Assembly (NCBI GenBank): GCA_963847345.1
Contig: CAWJZU010000022.1
Span: 186,001 to 250,000, forward strand
Length of the DNA: 64,000 bases
Source of the DNA: DATARH01 sp963847345
Lineage (GTDB): Bacteria > Pseudomonadota > Alphaproteobacteria > ATCC43930 > CGMCC-115725
Direction: 5' to 3'
Below are positions 21,810-32,220 of this stretch, piece by piece. Position 1 is the stretch's first letter; every line of letters begins with the position of its first letter. The notes beneath the pieces were generated by a model, which did no database searches, was not told the origin of the DNA, and was given only the letters and a program-made list of their open reading frames with translations. A program made the translations under genes and the position numbers.

Positions 21810-22781
21810 TCAGGTCATGCCGTGATATTGCTTATACCATTCGATAAACGCAGCAAGTCCGGTCTCGATCGTGGCTTTCGGCTCGAACCCGAGGTCGCGG
21901 CGGGCCGTTTCTATATCCGCGTAGCTTGCCGGCACATCTCCAGGCTGCATCGGCAGCAACCTCTTTGTCGCAGTCCGGTCAAGCAACCGCTCGAGCACTC
22001 CGATAAAGTCGAGCAAATGCTCCGGGCGATGATTGCCGAGGTTGTAGATTCGGTGTTCGCCTGACGCAGCCGGCCGGTCGGCCGCGGCGATAACGCCGGC
22101 GACGATGTCATCAATATAGGTGAAGTCGCGCGCCATCTGGCCTTCATTGAAGACCTGGATCGGCTCTCCCGCCATGATCGCGCGCGTGAACAGGTAGGCC
22201 GCCATATCAGGTCGGCCCCATGGCCCATACACGGTGAAAAACCGCAATCCCGTGATCGCAAGCCCATAAAGCCGGCTATAACTTTCGGCCATCAGTTCGC
22301 AGCTGCGCTTGGTCGCGCCATAGAGGGATACCGGATGATCGACCGGGTCGTCGACGCTGAACGGCTGCTTCGTATTGGCGCCATAGACGGAGGAGGATGA
22401 GGCGTAGACCAATCCCCGCAAGCCCCGAACCCGCCGTGCTGCCTCCAGCATCACCAGCGTGCCCATCACGTTGGCTTCGATATAGTAGTACGGATCCTTA
22501 AGCGAGTGCCGCACCCCGGCCTGCGCCGCGAGATGGATCACGTCCCGCAGATCCGGATACGACTCGACCAGATCAAAGATGCGGTCGCGATCACTGACGT
22601 CGAGCCGGGCAAAAACAAAATCGCCACGTTCGCGCAGCTTTGCCAAACGCGCCTCTTTCAGCGACACATCGTAATAATCATTAAGATTGTCAATTCCGAT
22701 TACCCGCTCGCCGCGGTCGAGCAAGCTCCTAGCCACGTGAAACCCGATGAAGCCGGCGGCGCCTGTTATCAGAATAGACAT
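21810..22781 (-). CDS. UDP-glucuronate 4-epimerase-like NAD-dependent epimerase
   Basis: A 323-residue extended short-chain dehydrogenase. NAD-binding GAAGFIGFHVARSLL, the SSSVYG serine, and the catalytic pair in YGATKRSCE are present. The block GIDNLNDYYDVSLKEARL is characteristic of UDP-glucuronate epimerases (LspL/Cap1J/WbnF), which form UDP-galacturonate. GLRFFTVYGPWGRPDMA also fits that group. It lies 66 bp upstream of the dehydrogenase on the same strand. A UDP-glucuronate supply is not obvious in the window. Confidence 0.88.
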   Translation of the reverse strand: MSILITGAAGFIGFHVARSLLDRGERVIGIDNLNDYYDVSLKEARLAKLRERGDFVFARLDVSDRDRIFDLVESYPDLRDVIHLAAQAGVRHSLKDPYYYIEANVMGTLVMLEAARRVRGLRGLVYASSSSVYGANTKQPFSVDDPVDHPVSLYGATKRSCELMAESYSRLYGLAITGLRFFTVYGPWGRPDMAAYLFTRAIMAGEPIQVFNEGQMARDFTYIDDIVAGVIAAADRPAASGEHRIYNLGNHRPEHLLDFIGVLERLLDRTATKRLLPMQPGDVPASYADIETARRDLGFEPKATIETGLAAFIEWYKQYHGMT

Positions 22782-22794
22782 GAACAGCGACCGT

Positions 22795-24129
22795 TCAGTT
22801 AGAGTCTACCGGCAGAGTTTCGCGCCCGGAAGTTTTCGGGGATGCGGCGGCATCCCTATCGCCTTGCCGTCGGACAGGCAACATCTTTTTACGATGAGCA
22901 AGGGCCGAGAGTCGGCCTTCGAGCTGGTGCTTGACGCTACGCGCAAGGCGCTCGGCTCGAAATCCCAGGCGTGGCTGCTGAATAACTTCCCACAACATCG
23001 GAGCGCTGGTGGTGGCGTAACTCTCCTTAAGCCTGTTGCGGCCCGCTAGGAAATCGTAAACGGATGCGCTGGAATGATACGCATCGCGGATCGCGAGTGC
23101 GTGAGCAACCGCGCCGGGACGTGCCCCCGCGTCGTCATACGCGAATCCGCTTTGATAAGTGTACACGCGATCGAAAAGCCGAAAATTGTAAAGGTAACCA
23201 ATCAAGCGAGAACCAGCCCTCGCTCTGAGGACCTGAACCGCACCGTCCGCGACATGTCGATCGATCAACTCATGATGGAACGCCTCGAAGAAGGGCCGAC
23301 TGAACGCGTGCGGCTTGCCGCGGCTCTGCCACGTGGCAATATGCAAATCCTTAAGCTCCGCAAAGAAGCTCCGCGCCTCGCCGGGATGCGCCGCGCGGTC
23401 GAGCCGCGGCTGCCCGAACCTCTCGAAATACCGGATCGCGCGCCGTAGCTGCTGCCGTGCGTTGCTGCTGAGCACCGGATAAAGCTCGCCATCGCTCGCC
23501 GCGAGGCGATCCAAGTCGACCCAGTAGCTTGGCACTTCGGTCTGCCTCCGGTCGAGACCGTGGCGCACAACGACAGTGCCGGGCAGCGGTTGCGTCAATC
23601 CGCTAACGTATAGTTCGTCCGCATCGTGTGCGCGGTCTTCGGTGAACCATCCGATCAGAGCGTCCATCGCAGCCTGGCGATATCGCGTCAAGGCAAGCAG
23701 CCCATTATGCTCAATCGTCAAGTCGTAATCCGCATCGCCGGTTTCGTTCAGGAAGAGAGCGCGCGAGCGGATCAGGCCGCGCCGCCGCCGCACCAACTTC
23801 GCGCCAAGCAGGGCCAGCGCCACCGTTTCGCCGTGTAGCGAACCGCGCAGCAGGTCGGGCCGCTTGCCTTCGGGCAGAGTGGTCAGGAACGTTCCGATCC
23901 AATACCACGAGGTAAAAAACGACGGCGTGGCAACGCGCTCGAGTTCGCGCCACTCGGCTTCAAGAACGGAGAGCGGAGGCAGCGCCTCGCGACGAATTTC
24001 GATCGAACGACCGAATTCCGAGCTCAAACTCAACCCTGGAATAGGCCGTTGCGGCGATGCGGGCGGCTTGCGACGCAAGACATCCGGCCGAGGACAATCA
24101 AGGAATTGACAGGGCATCGCCCGCAGCAT
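22795..24129 (-). CDS. FemAB/GNAT-like acyltransferase (CelD/BcsL type)
   Basis: A soluble protein of about 444 residues with two GNAT-like halves: a first half around EAEWRELERVATPSFFTSWYW and a second with SSNARQQLRRAIRYFERFG, HIATWQSRGKPHAFSRPFF and IGYLYNFRLFDRVYTYQSGF. This is the acetyltransferase fold often found in cellulose and exosortase-type polysaccharide loci. The frame is open upstream to 24423, over the epimerase gene. ATG 24129, just after the epimerase stop, is the likely start. The acceptor is unknown; it may acylate or aminoacylate the polymer. Confidence 0.78.
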   Translation of the reverse strand: MLRAMPCQFLDCPRPDVLRRKPPASPQRPIPGLSLSSEFGRSIEIRREALPPLSVLEAEWRELERVATPSFFTSWYWIGTFLTTLPEGKRPDLLRGSLHGETVALALLGAKLVRRRRGLIRSRALFLNETGDADYDLTIEHNGLLALTRYRQAAMDALIGWFTEDRAHDADELYVSGLTQPLPGTVVVRHGLDRRQTEVPSYWVDLDRLAASDGELYPVLSSNARQQLRRAIRYFERFGQPRLDRAAHPGEARSFFAELKDLHIATWQSRGKPHAFSRPFFEAFHHELIDRHVADGAVQVLRARAGSRLIGYLYNFRLFDRVYTYQSGFAYDDAGARPGAVAHALAIRDAYHSSASVYDFLAGRNRLKESYATTSAPMLWEVIQQPRLGFRAERLARSVKHQLEGRLSALAHRKKMLPVRRQGDRDAAASPKTSGRETLPVDSN

Positions 24130-24151
24130 CGCGCGATTTCTCGTGCCGATA

Positions 24152-25135
<984 letters not shown>

Positions 25136-25701
25136 CGCTCACCCCCGCCGGGCAGCAACCGGGATCGGCGCACAAAGAGCCAACAGTACGGCCATGTCAC
25201 AGCCACACACATCCCTCTGCAGCTTCGAGATAACCATCTGCAAGGTTCGGAAAGGTACGAGCCGAACGGACGAAGCCCCACTCTGTTCCGTCACGGCGTC
25301 CTTTTGATGACGGAATTTACTTCAATGAGCTTAGCGACGGGAGAGTTCAGATTTTCCTAACGCCGTTCGCATTCCGGCGCCGCCCCAGCCCTATCCTGAA
25401 ATGCCGGAAGCGGATACTGCGATGTCATGTTTCGCGCACCGAGTCAAGTAGTTATGGCGCTGTGACTTCCCCGAGATTGGGCATTCGCGCCGATGACCGG
25501 GCTGTCCGGTCGGCGCAGATGCGCCGATTTCCTGACCGGGAGCGGCGCGGATCTTCGTCGCCGCTTTTGCATTGGTGAGCCTCCAGACCGTATTGCGGAG
25601 CAGTTGTGTAGTACGTCGAACAACTTCAAATTTAAGACTGTCATTGGTTGATAAGGTGCGCTATGCTCGTATCGGCTATGGCCAATACAATTTTCGTAAA
25701 A
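25136..25701. other. Divergent promoter region with two adjacent hairpins
   Basis: This 566-bp region separates two divergent sugar gene sets and holds no supported gene. Two back-to-back hairpins lie at 25495-25511 (GACCGG/CCGGTC) and 25512-25525 (GGCGCA/TGCGCC). They could be an attenuator or mRNA structure in the leader of the rightward glycosyltransferase gene. I found no ops/JUMPstart-like element. Confidence 0.35.
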
Positions 25702-26943
25702 ATGCGGATACTTCACATCCTCGACCATTCGCTGCCGCTGCAGAGCGGCTATGTTTATCGCACCCTTGGGATCATCAATCAGCAACGCGCTCTCGGTTGG
25801 GAGCCGGTGCTCGTGACGAGCGGCAAACATGACGGCTTCTCCCCGGTACAGGAGGCGGCGCCGAGGCGCGAGCAGGTCGGCGACTGGGAGTTCTTCCGCA
25901 CCACGAAGCCGGCCGGACTGGCAGCCAAGCTGCCCGCGACGGGCGAGCTGGCGATCATCCGCGATCTCGGGCGTCGGCTTGACGAAATCATCCAGGACGT
26001 CAAGCCCGATATCCTGCATGCGCACTCCCCCATACTGAACGGATTGCCGGCGATCCGCGTTGGACGGCGGCATCGACTTCCGGTCGTGTACGAGATCAGG
26101 GCCTTCTGGGAGGACGCCAGGACCAGCACGAGCCCCGATGGCAAGCCCGATCTGCGCTACCATGCGACTCGGAGGCTGGAGACTTTTTTAATGCAGCGCG
26201 CCGACGCGGTCACGGTGATCTGCGAAGGGCTGGCGCGCGACGTTATCGGCCGGGGTATTCCGCCCGAAAAGGTCACGGTCATCCCGAACGCGGTTGACCG
26301 GAACGCGTTCTCCGGGCGCGGTCGTCCGGACGCTGATCTGGCCAAGAAGCTGGGACTGGCCGGCCGGACGGTCATCGGATTTTTTGGGTCGTTCTATTTC
26401 TACGAGGGACTGCATTTGCTGTTGCGCGCCGTCCCCGATCTGCGGCGGCGCGATCCGGAAATCGCGGTGCTGCTCGCCGGCGGCGGACCGGAGGAAGCAA
26501 ACCTTCGCAGGCTGGCGGCGGAACTCGGCCGCGACTGCTCTGTCGTCTTCGCCGGACGGGTGCCGCATTCCGATATTCAGCAATATTACGATCTGGCGGA
26601 TCTCCTGGTCTTTCCACGCCTCTCCATGCGATTGACCGAATTGGTGACCCCGCTGAAGCCGCTCGAGGCGATGGCGCAGGAGCGGATTGTCGTCGCTTCG
26701 GATGTTGGCGGTCATCGCGAACTCATTCGCGACCGCGACACCGGCTATCTGTTCCCGCCCGGCGACCCTCGCCATATCACGGAAGGAATTTTCGCGGCGC
26801 TTGACGACCGAGCTTCCTGGAAGCGAGTTCAGGCACGGGCCCTTCAATACGTCGAAACCGAGCGGTGCTGGGCGCATAGTGTCGCCCGCTACGGCCCGGT
26901 TTACGATCGGTTGGTGCGTGGCCGCAAAGGGGCGACGCGATAA
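25702..26943 (+). CDS. Glycosyltransferase family 4, exosortase-A-associated type
   Basis: A 413-residue GT4 enzyme starting at ATG 25702 (MRILHILDHSLPLQSGYVYR). The HILDHSLPLQSGY opening is the signature I associate with the exosortase-A glycosyltransferase family TIGR04063. Further on are ILHAHSPILNGLPAI, VIPNAVDRNAF, the donor-binding block VIGFFGSFYFYEGLHLLL, and EAMAQERIVVASDVGGHREL with the C-terminal acidic motif. It is a cytoplasmic enzyme that adds a sugar to the lipid-linked unit. wecB follows on the same strand. Confidence 0.88.
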   Translation: MRILHILDHSLPLQSGYVYRTLGIINQQRALGWEPVLVTSGKHDGFSPVQEAAPRREQVGDWEFFRTTKPAGLAAKLPATGELAIIRDLGRRLDEIIQDVKPDILHAHSPILNGLPAIRVGRRHRLPVVYEIRAFWEDARTSTSPDGKPDLRYHATRRLETFLMQRADAVTVICEGLARDVIGRGIPPEKVTVIPNAVDRNAFSGRGRPDADLAKKLGLAGRTVIGFFGSFYFYEGLHLLLRAVPDLRRRDPEIAVLLAGGGPEEANLRRLAAELGRDCSVVFAGRVPHSDIQQYYDLADLLVFPRLSMRLTELVTPLKPLEAMAQERIVVASDVGGHRELIRDRDTGYLFPPGDPRHITEGIFAALDDRASWKRVQARALQYVETERCWAHSVARYGPVYDRLVRGRKGATR

Positions 26944-27019
26944 TGGCGCTCGAAATCCATCGAGCCGAAATTCGTCTGGCCAATGCCCTCCGAGCAATCT
27001 CGAATTGAGCGAAATTCAT

Positions 27020-28108
27020 TTGGACGAAATCCATCTGATCGCGGCGGCGCGGCCGAACTTTATGAAAATCGCACCGGTTTTCCATCAGTTGCGGAAGGCG
27101 GGCTGGGCGCGACCGATACTCATCCATACCGGCCAGCATTACGACCCGCAGATGTCCGACGTGTTCTGGCACGAGCTGCGATTGCCGTCTCCCGATCTTC
27201 ATCTTGGCGTCGGCTCCGGGACGCATGCCGAGCAGACGGCTGGCGTCATGCTGGCTTATGAGCGCGTCTGCATCGAGCACCCGCCGTCCTGGGTCGTCGT
27301 CGTCGGCGATGTCAACGCGACCGCCGCTTGCGCCCTCGTCGCAAAGAAACTGTGCCTGCCGCTTGCCCATTTAGAAGCCGGGCTGCGAAGCGGCGATCGA
27401 ACAATGCCGGAAGAGATCAACCGGCTCGTCACAGACGCGATTTCCGATCTGCTGTGGACACCGTCGGCCGATGCCGACGATAATCTGAGGCGCGAAGGTG
27501 TCGCGCAGGAAAAAATTGAACGTGTCGGCAACATCATGATCGACTCGTTCGAGATGCTGCGCCGACCGATCGCCGAGCGTTGCTACAGCCGGGAACTCGG
27601 CTTGACTGAACACGGTTATGCGGTGGTCACGATGCACCGGCCGGTCAATGTCGACAACCCGGCAATGCTGGCGACCGTCGTCGCTCAGATCTCGTTGGTT
27701 GCGGACAAGCTGCCGGTCGTGTTTCCGATGCATCCGCGGACCCGCCGACGGCTTTCCGAGTTTGGCCTGCTGGATCGGCTCGGTCGCGTTATCGTCATCG
27801 AGCCGTTGGGGTATATCGAATTCATGAGCCTGGTGTCGGGAGCGCGCGTGGTGATCACCGATTCAGGCGGCGTTCAGGAAGAGACGACCTATCTCGGCAT
27901 TCCGTGCCTGACCGTGCGCGACACGACCGAACGTCCGATTACGATTTCCGAAGGGACCAATCGCCTGGTGCCGGTCGCGATGATCGGCAGCGAGATCGAA
28001 AATGTGCTCGGCGGGCGGTGGTCGCGTCGGGGACCGCCGGCGCTGTGGGACGGGAAGACCGCGGAGCGGGTCGCCGCCTCCCTGCACACGCGAATTGCTC
28101 GCAGGTAA
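27020..28108 (+). CDS. wecB: UDP-N-acetylglucosamine 2-epimerase (non-hydrolysing)
   Basis: Interconverts UDP-GlcNAc and UDP-ManNAc. The opening IHLIAAARPNFMKIAPVFHQL, the catalytic-region HLEAGLRSGDRTMPEEINR and the UDP-binding SGGVQEETTYLGIPCLTVR are typical. No ATG lies at the expected place; TTG 27020 or TTG 27005 fits the family N-terminus. Length from 27020 is 362 residues. With a WecC/TviB-type dehydrogenase in the locus, ManNAc uronic acid is a possible product. It is preceded by the GT4 gene and converges on the next glycosyltransferase. Confidence 0.9.
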   Translation: MDEIHLIAAARPNFMKIAPVFHQLRKAGWARPILIHTGQHYDPQMSDVFWHELRLPSPDLHLGVGSGTHAEQTAGVMLAYERVCIEHPPSWVVVVGDVNATAACALVAKKLCLPLAHLEAGLRSGDRTMPEEINRLVTDAISDLLWTPSADADDNLRREGVAQEKIERVGNIMIDSFEMLRRPIAERCYSRELGLTEHGYAVVTMHRPVNVDNPAMLATVVAQISLVADKLPVVFPMHPRTRRRLSEFGLLDRLGRVIVIEPLGYIEFMSLVSGARVVITDSGGVQEETTYLGIPCLTVRDTTERPITISEGTNRLVPVAMIGSEIENVLGGRWSRRGPPALWDGKTAERVAASLHTRIARR

Positions 28109-28122
28109 GAGAGACCTCGCGA

Positions 28123-29373
28123 TCAGGGTCGAATTACGAACGTGGCATCCACCCCGCGGTCGCCCGGTCCGCCGGGCGGACTTGATGCCGGTACGGCGCT
28201 ATTACCGGGATTGCAGATGTCACGGAACAACTCGATTTGTCCGTCTGTTGTAACCCGCCAATCGAAACCCTCGGCGTAAAGGCGGGTCGCCTGCCGCTTC
28301 GGCGACGCGGCGAGAACTTCTCGGATCGCGTCGGCTAGGCCCGTCGGAGTAGCCCGCATCACGATGCGCCCTGCTTCCGGCGCGGCGATGATATCGGCAA
28401 GCCCGTCGAAATACGTGGCCACTACCGCGGTGCCGCAAGCCATACTTTCCAAAAGCACGTTAGGCCAGCCCTCGCGCGACGAGGGATGAACGAGAAGGTC
28501 TGCCGCAGCATAAAATTGGGGCAATCTCTCCTGCGGCATTCGGCCGAGCAGCCTCAGGCGTTTAGCGACTCCCAGTCGATTGGCCAGCGCCTCGATGCGG
28601 GTCCGTTCGGGTCCGTCACCGATAATAGCGAGATCAATGCCCTCCAATTGCGCCAGCGCTTCGACAAGCAAAGCGTGCCGCTTTTTTTGGACCAGGTTGC
28701 CGACGGCAAGCAGTGTCGGGCGGACAAAGCCGAGGGCACGCCGCGCCTCCACTCGGTCGCAGGGACGGAAGACGGTCGGATCGACGCCGTTACGTAACAT
28801 TTTTATGCGGTCGGACGCGATACCCAGCGCCTCAAGCCGCCTCTTCAACCCGTTTGAAACGGTGATCAGACCCACCGCGTGTCTGGCCGCGCTGCGGATC
28901 CAACGCCGTGGAACCGCATAATTCGAAATCAAATCGAGATCGTCACCGCGAGCCGTGATGACGACGGGACGCCCGAGTGTCCGGCCCAGCAGAACCGCCG
29001 CGGCGCCGTCCGGGTAAAAGTAGTGCGCATCGATCAGATCGAAATCCCTGCCGTCGCGGATCTGTCGCCGCAGCCGTGGCAGCACCGCGGCGAATATGGC
29101 CAGCGGCGCCGTACTCATCCCAATCTTCGGCAGGAGGGGATAACGCGGGTGGTCGATCTCAATGCCGTAACGCGTCTCGGTAAGCGGCGTTTGCGCGAAA
29201 GCCGAATACGCGCCGAACTTCTTCGACGCGAACGGGAACCAGGGACACGGCGCAACGACCCGGGCGGAGACCGCGCCGCGCTCGACAAGCTTGCGCAGCC
29301 GTGTTTCGACAAAAATCCCATGCGTCGGCCGTGCGGCGCTTGGGTATAATGTAGTAAAAGTTAAAATCCGCAT
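28123..29373 (-). CDS. Glycosyltransferase family 4, first of a tandem pair
   Basis: A 416-residue GT4 enzyme (MRILTFTTLYPSAARPTHG). Family blocks: LIDAHYFYPDGAAAVLLG, VVITARGDDLDLIS, a donor site beginning LLAVGNLVQKKRHALLVEAL and the E-x7-E region SREGWPNVLLESMACGTAVV. It closely resembles the protein at 29711-30964 over its whole length, so the two are recent duplicates. The C-terminal tail is Pro/Gly-rich and differs between the copies. It probably adds a sugar to the repeat unit. Confidence 0.88.
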   Translation of the reverse strand: MRILTFTTLYPSAARPTHGIFVETRLRKLVERGAVSARVVAPCPWFPFASKKFGAYSAFAQTPLTETRYGIEIDHPRYPLLPKIGMSTAPLAIFAAVLPRLRRQIRDGRDFDLIDAHYFYPDGAAAVLLGRTLGRPVVITARGDDLDLISNYAVPRRWIRSAARHAVGLITVSNGLKRRLEALGIASDRIKMLRNGVDPTVFRPCDRVEARRALGFVRPTLLAVGNLVQKKRHALLVEALAQLEGIDLAIIGDGPERTRIEALANRLGVAKRLRLLGRMPQERLPQFYAAADLLVHPSSREGWPNVLLESMACGTAVVATYFDGLADIIAAPEAGRIVMRATPTGLADAIREVLAASPKRQATRLYAEGFDWRVTTDGQIELFRDICNPGNSAVPASSPPGGPGDRGVDATFVIRP

Positions 29374-29710
29374 ACCGTAACGCCGGCTCCGCGGCTGATA
29401 TTCAGTTGGGAGACGAGGAAGTTACGAGCTGCTGTTCAAAAATCCCTTAAACGTGGGAGGTAACATCACGTCGAGGGCCGAATATTGTAGTGATTTCAAA
29501 TAAAACTTTAGGGTCGAAAATAACGACACGCGGAAGGACTGCCTTGCCTGCAGCAAGATGATTACTGGCCGACTGTTCCCTCGGTTTTCGTCGGAATCGG
29601 CTTTATCGGCACGACAACCGGCTGGTATCGTCGTTTTCGATCCCTTTGCGGAGCCGGTCAGCGCTTGACTAAAGCTACGGCTCGCGCCCCTGTCAGCAGG
29701 AGTCGTGCGT
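29374..29710. other. Intergenic spacer between duplicated glycosyltransferase genes, no gene seen
   Basis: This 337-bp spacer is more A/T-rich near 29450-29530 and shows no supported gene or repeat. It probably carries the promoter of the copy at 28123-29373. Confidence 0.4.
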
Positions 29711-30964
29711 TCAGGATCGGAGCGCCAATCCGTCGCCCTGTCCGCCTTCAGCCTGGACGGGTGACGCGTTCGGTAACGGCACGGCGTTAGGCACCGTACC
29801 GCAGATCTGCCCGAACAGCTCAAGCAGCCCGGCAGTCGTCGCCCGCCAGCCGAAGCCCTCGGCATAGCGACGGGTTGCCTCGCGATGCGGCGGCGCCGCA
29901 AGCAGCTCTGCAATTGCCGCTGCAAGGCAGGTCGGCGTTGCTTCCGCAAAAATGCGCCCGGCTTCCGGCTCGCCAAGGATCTCGTGTCCGCTGTCGAAAT
30001 CCGCGGCCAGAACCGGCGTGCCGCAGGCCATGCTCTCCAACAGCACGTTGGGCCAGCCCTCCCGAAGCGAGGGGTGCACGAGAATATCAGCGCCGCCATA
30101 AATTTCGGGCAGTCTCTCTTGCGGCACGCGACCGAGCAGCCGAACCCTATCGACAACGCCGAGCCGGCGGGCCAGTGCTTCGATGCGCGGCCATTCGGGG
30201 CCGTCGCCGACGATCGCGAGATCCACCCCAGGCAGATAACTGAGTGCTTCGATCACCAGCGTGTGGCGCTTCAGCGGAATCAGATTGCCAACCGCAAGCA
30301 GCGTCGGGCGCGTGAAACCGAGCGCGCGCCGGGTCGCCTCCCTGTCAGCGGGGGAGCGAAACGCGGCCAGATCGACCCCGTTGCGCAAAACACGGACGCG
30401 TTCGGGCGCTGCCCCCAGCGCGACCAGTCGCCGCTTCAAGCCAACAGAAACCGTGACAAGGCCGGCCGCGTGTCGAGCAGCCCATTGCATCCATCGCCGC
30501 GGAACGGCATAGGTTGATATCAGATTGAGATCGGTTCCACGACCCGTGATGACGACCGGGCGGTGCAGCGCTCGGCCCAGCAACGCCGCGGCCACCCCGT
30601 CCGGGTAGAAATAGTGAGCATCGATCAGGTCGAAATCTCGGCCGTCGCGGATCTGCCGCCGCAACCGCGGCAGAAGTGCCGCAGCTATCGACAGTGGCGC
30701 CGAACTCATGCCGATCTTCGGCAGCAACGGAAAACGCGGATAGTCGATATCGATACCGTGGCGAGTCTCTGACCGCGGAGTTCGGGCCAATGTCGAATAC
30801 GCGCCGAATTTTGCCGACGTTAATGGGAACCAGGGACACGGGGCAATGACCCGGGCCGACACGGCGCCGCTCTCAACCAGCTTGCGCAGCCGCGTTTCGA
30901 CAAAGATCCCGTGCGTCGGCCGCGCAGTGCTCGGGTATAAACTGGTGAACGTCAGGATTCGCAA
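29711..30964 (-). CDS. Glycosyltransferase family 4, second of a tandem pair
   Basis: A 417-residue GT4 enzyme (MRILTFTSLYPSTARPTHG). The blocks match its neighbour almost word for word: FPLLPKIGMSSAPLSIAAAL, LIDAHYFYPDGVAAALLG, VVITGRGTDLNLISTY and REGWPNVLLESMACGTPVL. Differences gather in the donor-side loop (LVTVSVGLKRRLVALGAAPE) and the tail, so the copies may have split in specificity. It is divergent from the FemAB-like gene at 31006. Confidence 0.88.
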   Translation of the reverse strand: MRILTFTSLYPSTARPTHGIFVETRLRKLVESGAVSARVIAPCPWFPLTSAKFGAYSTLARTPRSETRHGIDIDYPRFPLLPKIGMSSAPLSIAAALLPRLRRQIRDGRDFDLIDAHYFYPDGVAAALLGRALHRPVVITGRGTDLNLISTYAVPRRWMQWAARHAAGLVTVSVGLKRRLVALGAAPERVRVLRNGVDLAAFRSPADREATRRALGFTRPTLLAVGNLIPLKRHTLVIEALSYLPGVDLAIVGDGPEWPRIEALARRLGVVDRVRLLGRVPQERLPEIYGGADILVHPSLREGWPNVLLESMACGTPVLAADFDSGHEILGEPEAGRIFAEATPTCLAAAIAELLAAPPHREATRRYAEGFGWRATTAGLLELFGQICGTVPNAVPLPNASPVQAEGGQGDGLALRS

Positions 30965-31005
30965 TTTTTAACCATCCATTTCCGCATCCAGGCTACCCTC
31001 GATCG

Positions 31006-32094
31006 ATGCCGCTCTACAAGAACCCCGACTTTCTCCGACCGCCGCCCGGGCTGGACAGAATATTTGCGGAGAGCCCGCAGCAGAGCTTCTTTGCCCTGCC
31101 GCAATGGTACGATTTGATGGCACGATTTGGTGTCGAAACCGGCGCCGAAATTCGCGTCTACACCGACGAGCGCCCGAATTCTTCGTCCGCGGTGCTACTG
31201 CAGGAAGCTGTCGGCCAGCAGCCGTTCTCGCTTGTGAGCCTCGCCAATTTTTATAGCGTCGAGCACGGGCCGATCAGCGCCTCCAACGCCGCCCTCGAGG
31301 ATGCGCTAGGCGCTATTGCCGGCGAAATCCTCGCCGACAGACCGCGTTGGGACTGCATCCGGCTGCTCGAACTGGATCTTCCCGAGAAAGACCATGGCGC
31401 CCTTATGCGCGCTTTGCGGCGCGCCGGCTTTCTTGTCGAACTCACCTCCGGCGCCGGGACATGGTTCGAGACGACCGGCGGGATGAGCTTCAGGGACTAC
31501 CTTGCCGGACGCCCCTCGCAATTGCTCAGCACGTGGCGCCGCAAGCGGCGCAGTCTCGCCGCGACAGGGCGCCTGACCGCGACCTTCTTTTCGGAGCCGG
31601 CCGGTCTCGACGCTGCAATCGCCGACTATGACACCGTCTACGCGGCGAGCTGGAAAACACCCGAAGCATTCCCGCCTTTCATGCCGGCCCTGATTCGGCT
31701 CGCTGCCGGGTTGGGCGCCCTGCGCATGGGCGTCTATTATATCGACGCCTTGCCGGCGGCAGCCCAGTTCTGGATTGTGTGGCGGGGACGCGCCGTGATC
31801 TACAAACTGGCACACGACAGCCGCCTCGACAAGCTGTCGCTTGGCACACTGCTGACAATGGAAATGGTCGAACGGGTTCTCGAGCAGGACCACCCTGAGG
31901 AAATCAATTTTGGGCGGGGCGATGACCCCTACAAGCGGCTTTGGCTGCCGCGACGGCGCCAGCGATGGGGAATCACCGCGGCAAACCCCCGGACGGCGCG
32001 CGGCCTGCGGCTTGGCCTGCAGCGGCAAGCTGCCAAGCTCTATCATCGCATGCGGAGCAGGCCGGTCACACGCCAATTTGTCTCAACGGCATAA
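31006..32094 (+). CDS. FemAB/GNAT-like acyltransferase (CelD type)
   Basis: A 362-residue protein starting at ATG 31006 (MPLYKNPDFLRPPPGLDRIF). Recognisable blocks are SFFALPQWYDLMARFGV, FRDYLAGRPSQLLSTWRRKR, YAASWKTPEAFPPFMPALI, and the C-terminal EINFGRGDDPYKRLWLP, typical of the GNAT proteins found in cellulose and exosortase loci. It is a second member beside the one at 22795-24129, with little close similarity. Acceptor and acyl donor are unknown. Confidence 0.78.
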   Translation: MPLYKNPDFLRPPPGLDRIFAESPQQSFFALPQWYDLMARFGVETGAEIRVYTDERPNSSSAVLLQEAVGQQPFSLVSLANFYSVEHGPISASNAALEDALGAIAGEILADRPRWDCIRLLELDLPEKDHGALMRALRRAGFLVELTSGAGTWFETTGGMSFRDYLAGRPSQLLSTWRRKRRSLAATGRLTATFFSEPAGLDAAIADYDTVYAASWKTPEAFPPFMPALIRLAAGLGALRMGVYYIDALPAAAQFWIVWRGRAVIYKLAHDSRLDKLSLGTLLTMEMVERVLEQDHPEEINFGRGDDPYKRLWLPRRRQRWGITAANPRTARGLRLGLQRQAAKLYHRMRSRPVTRQFVSTA

Positions 32095-32220
32095 GGTGTT
32101 ATTGCCCGCCCAGGATCGGGGCCAACTCCACCGCAGGCGAAACGGAAGCATTCCGCACCGTTTGCGGTAGAATTATAGTTAGCATAAGTTAATCGATCCT
32201 CTTCTCGAACGGGGGCAGCG

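Noticed and set aside
25495..25525. JUMPstart/ops-like antitermination element before the polysaccharide genes
   Set aside because: The ops core sequence is not present; only two small hairpins are seen.
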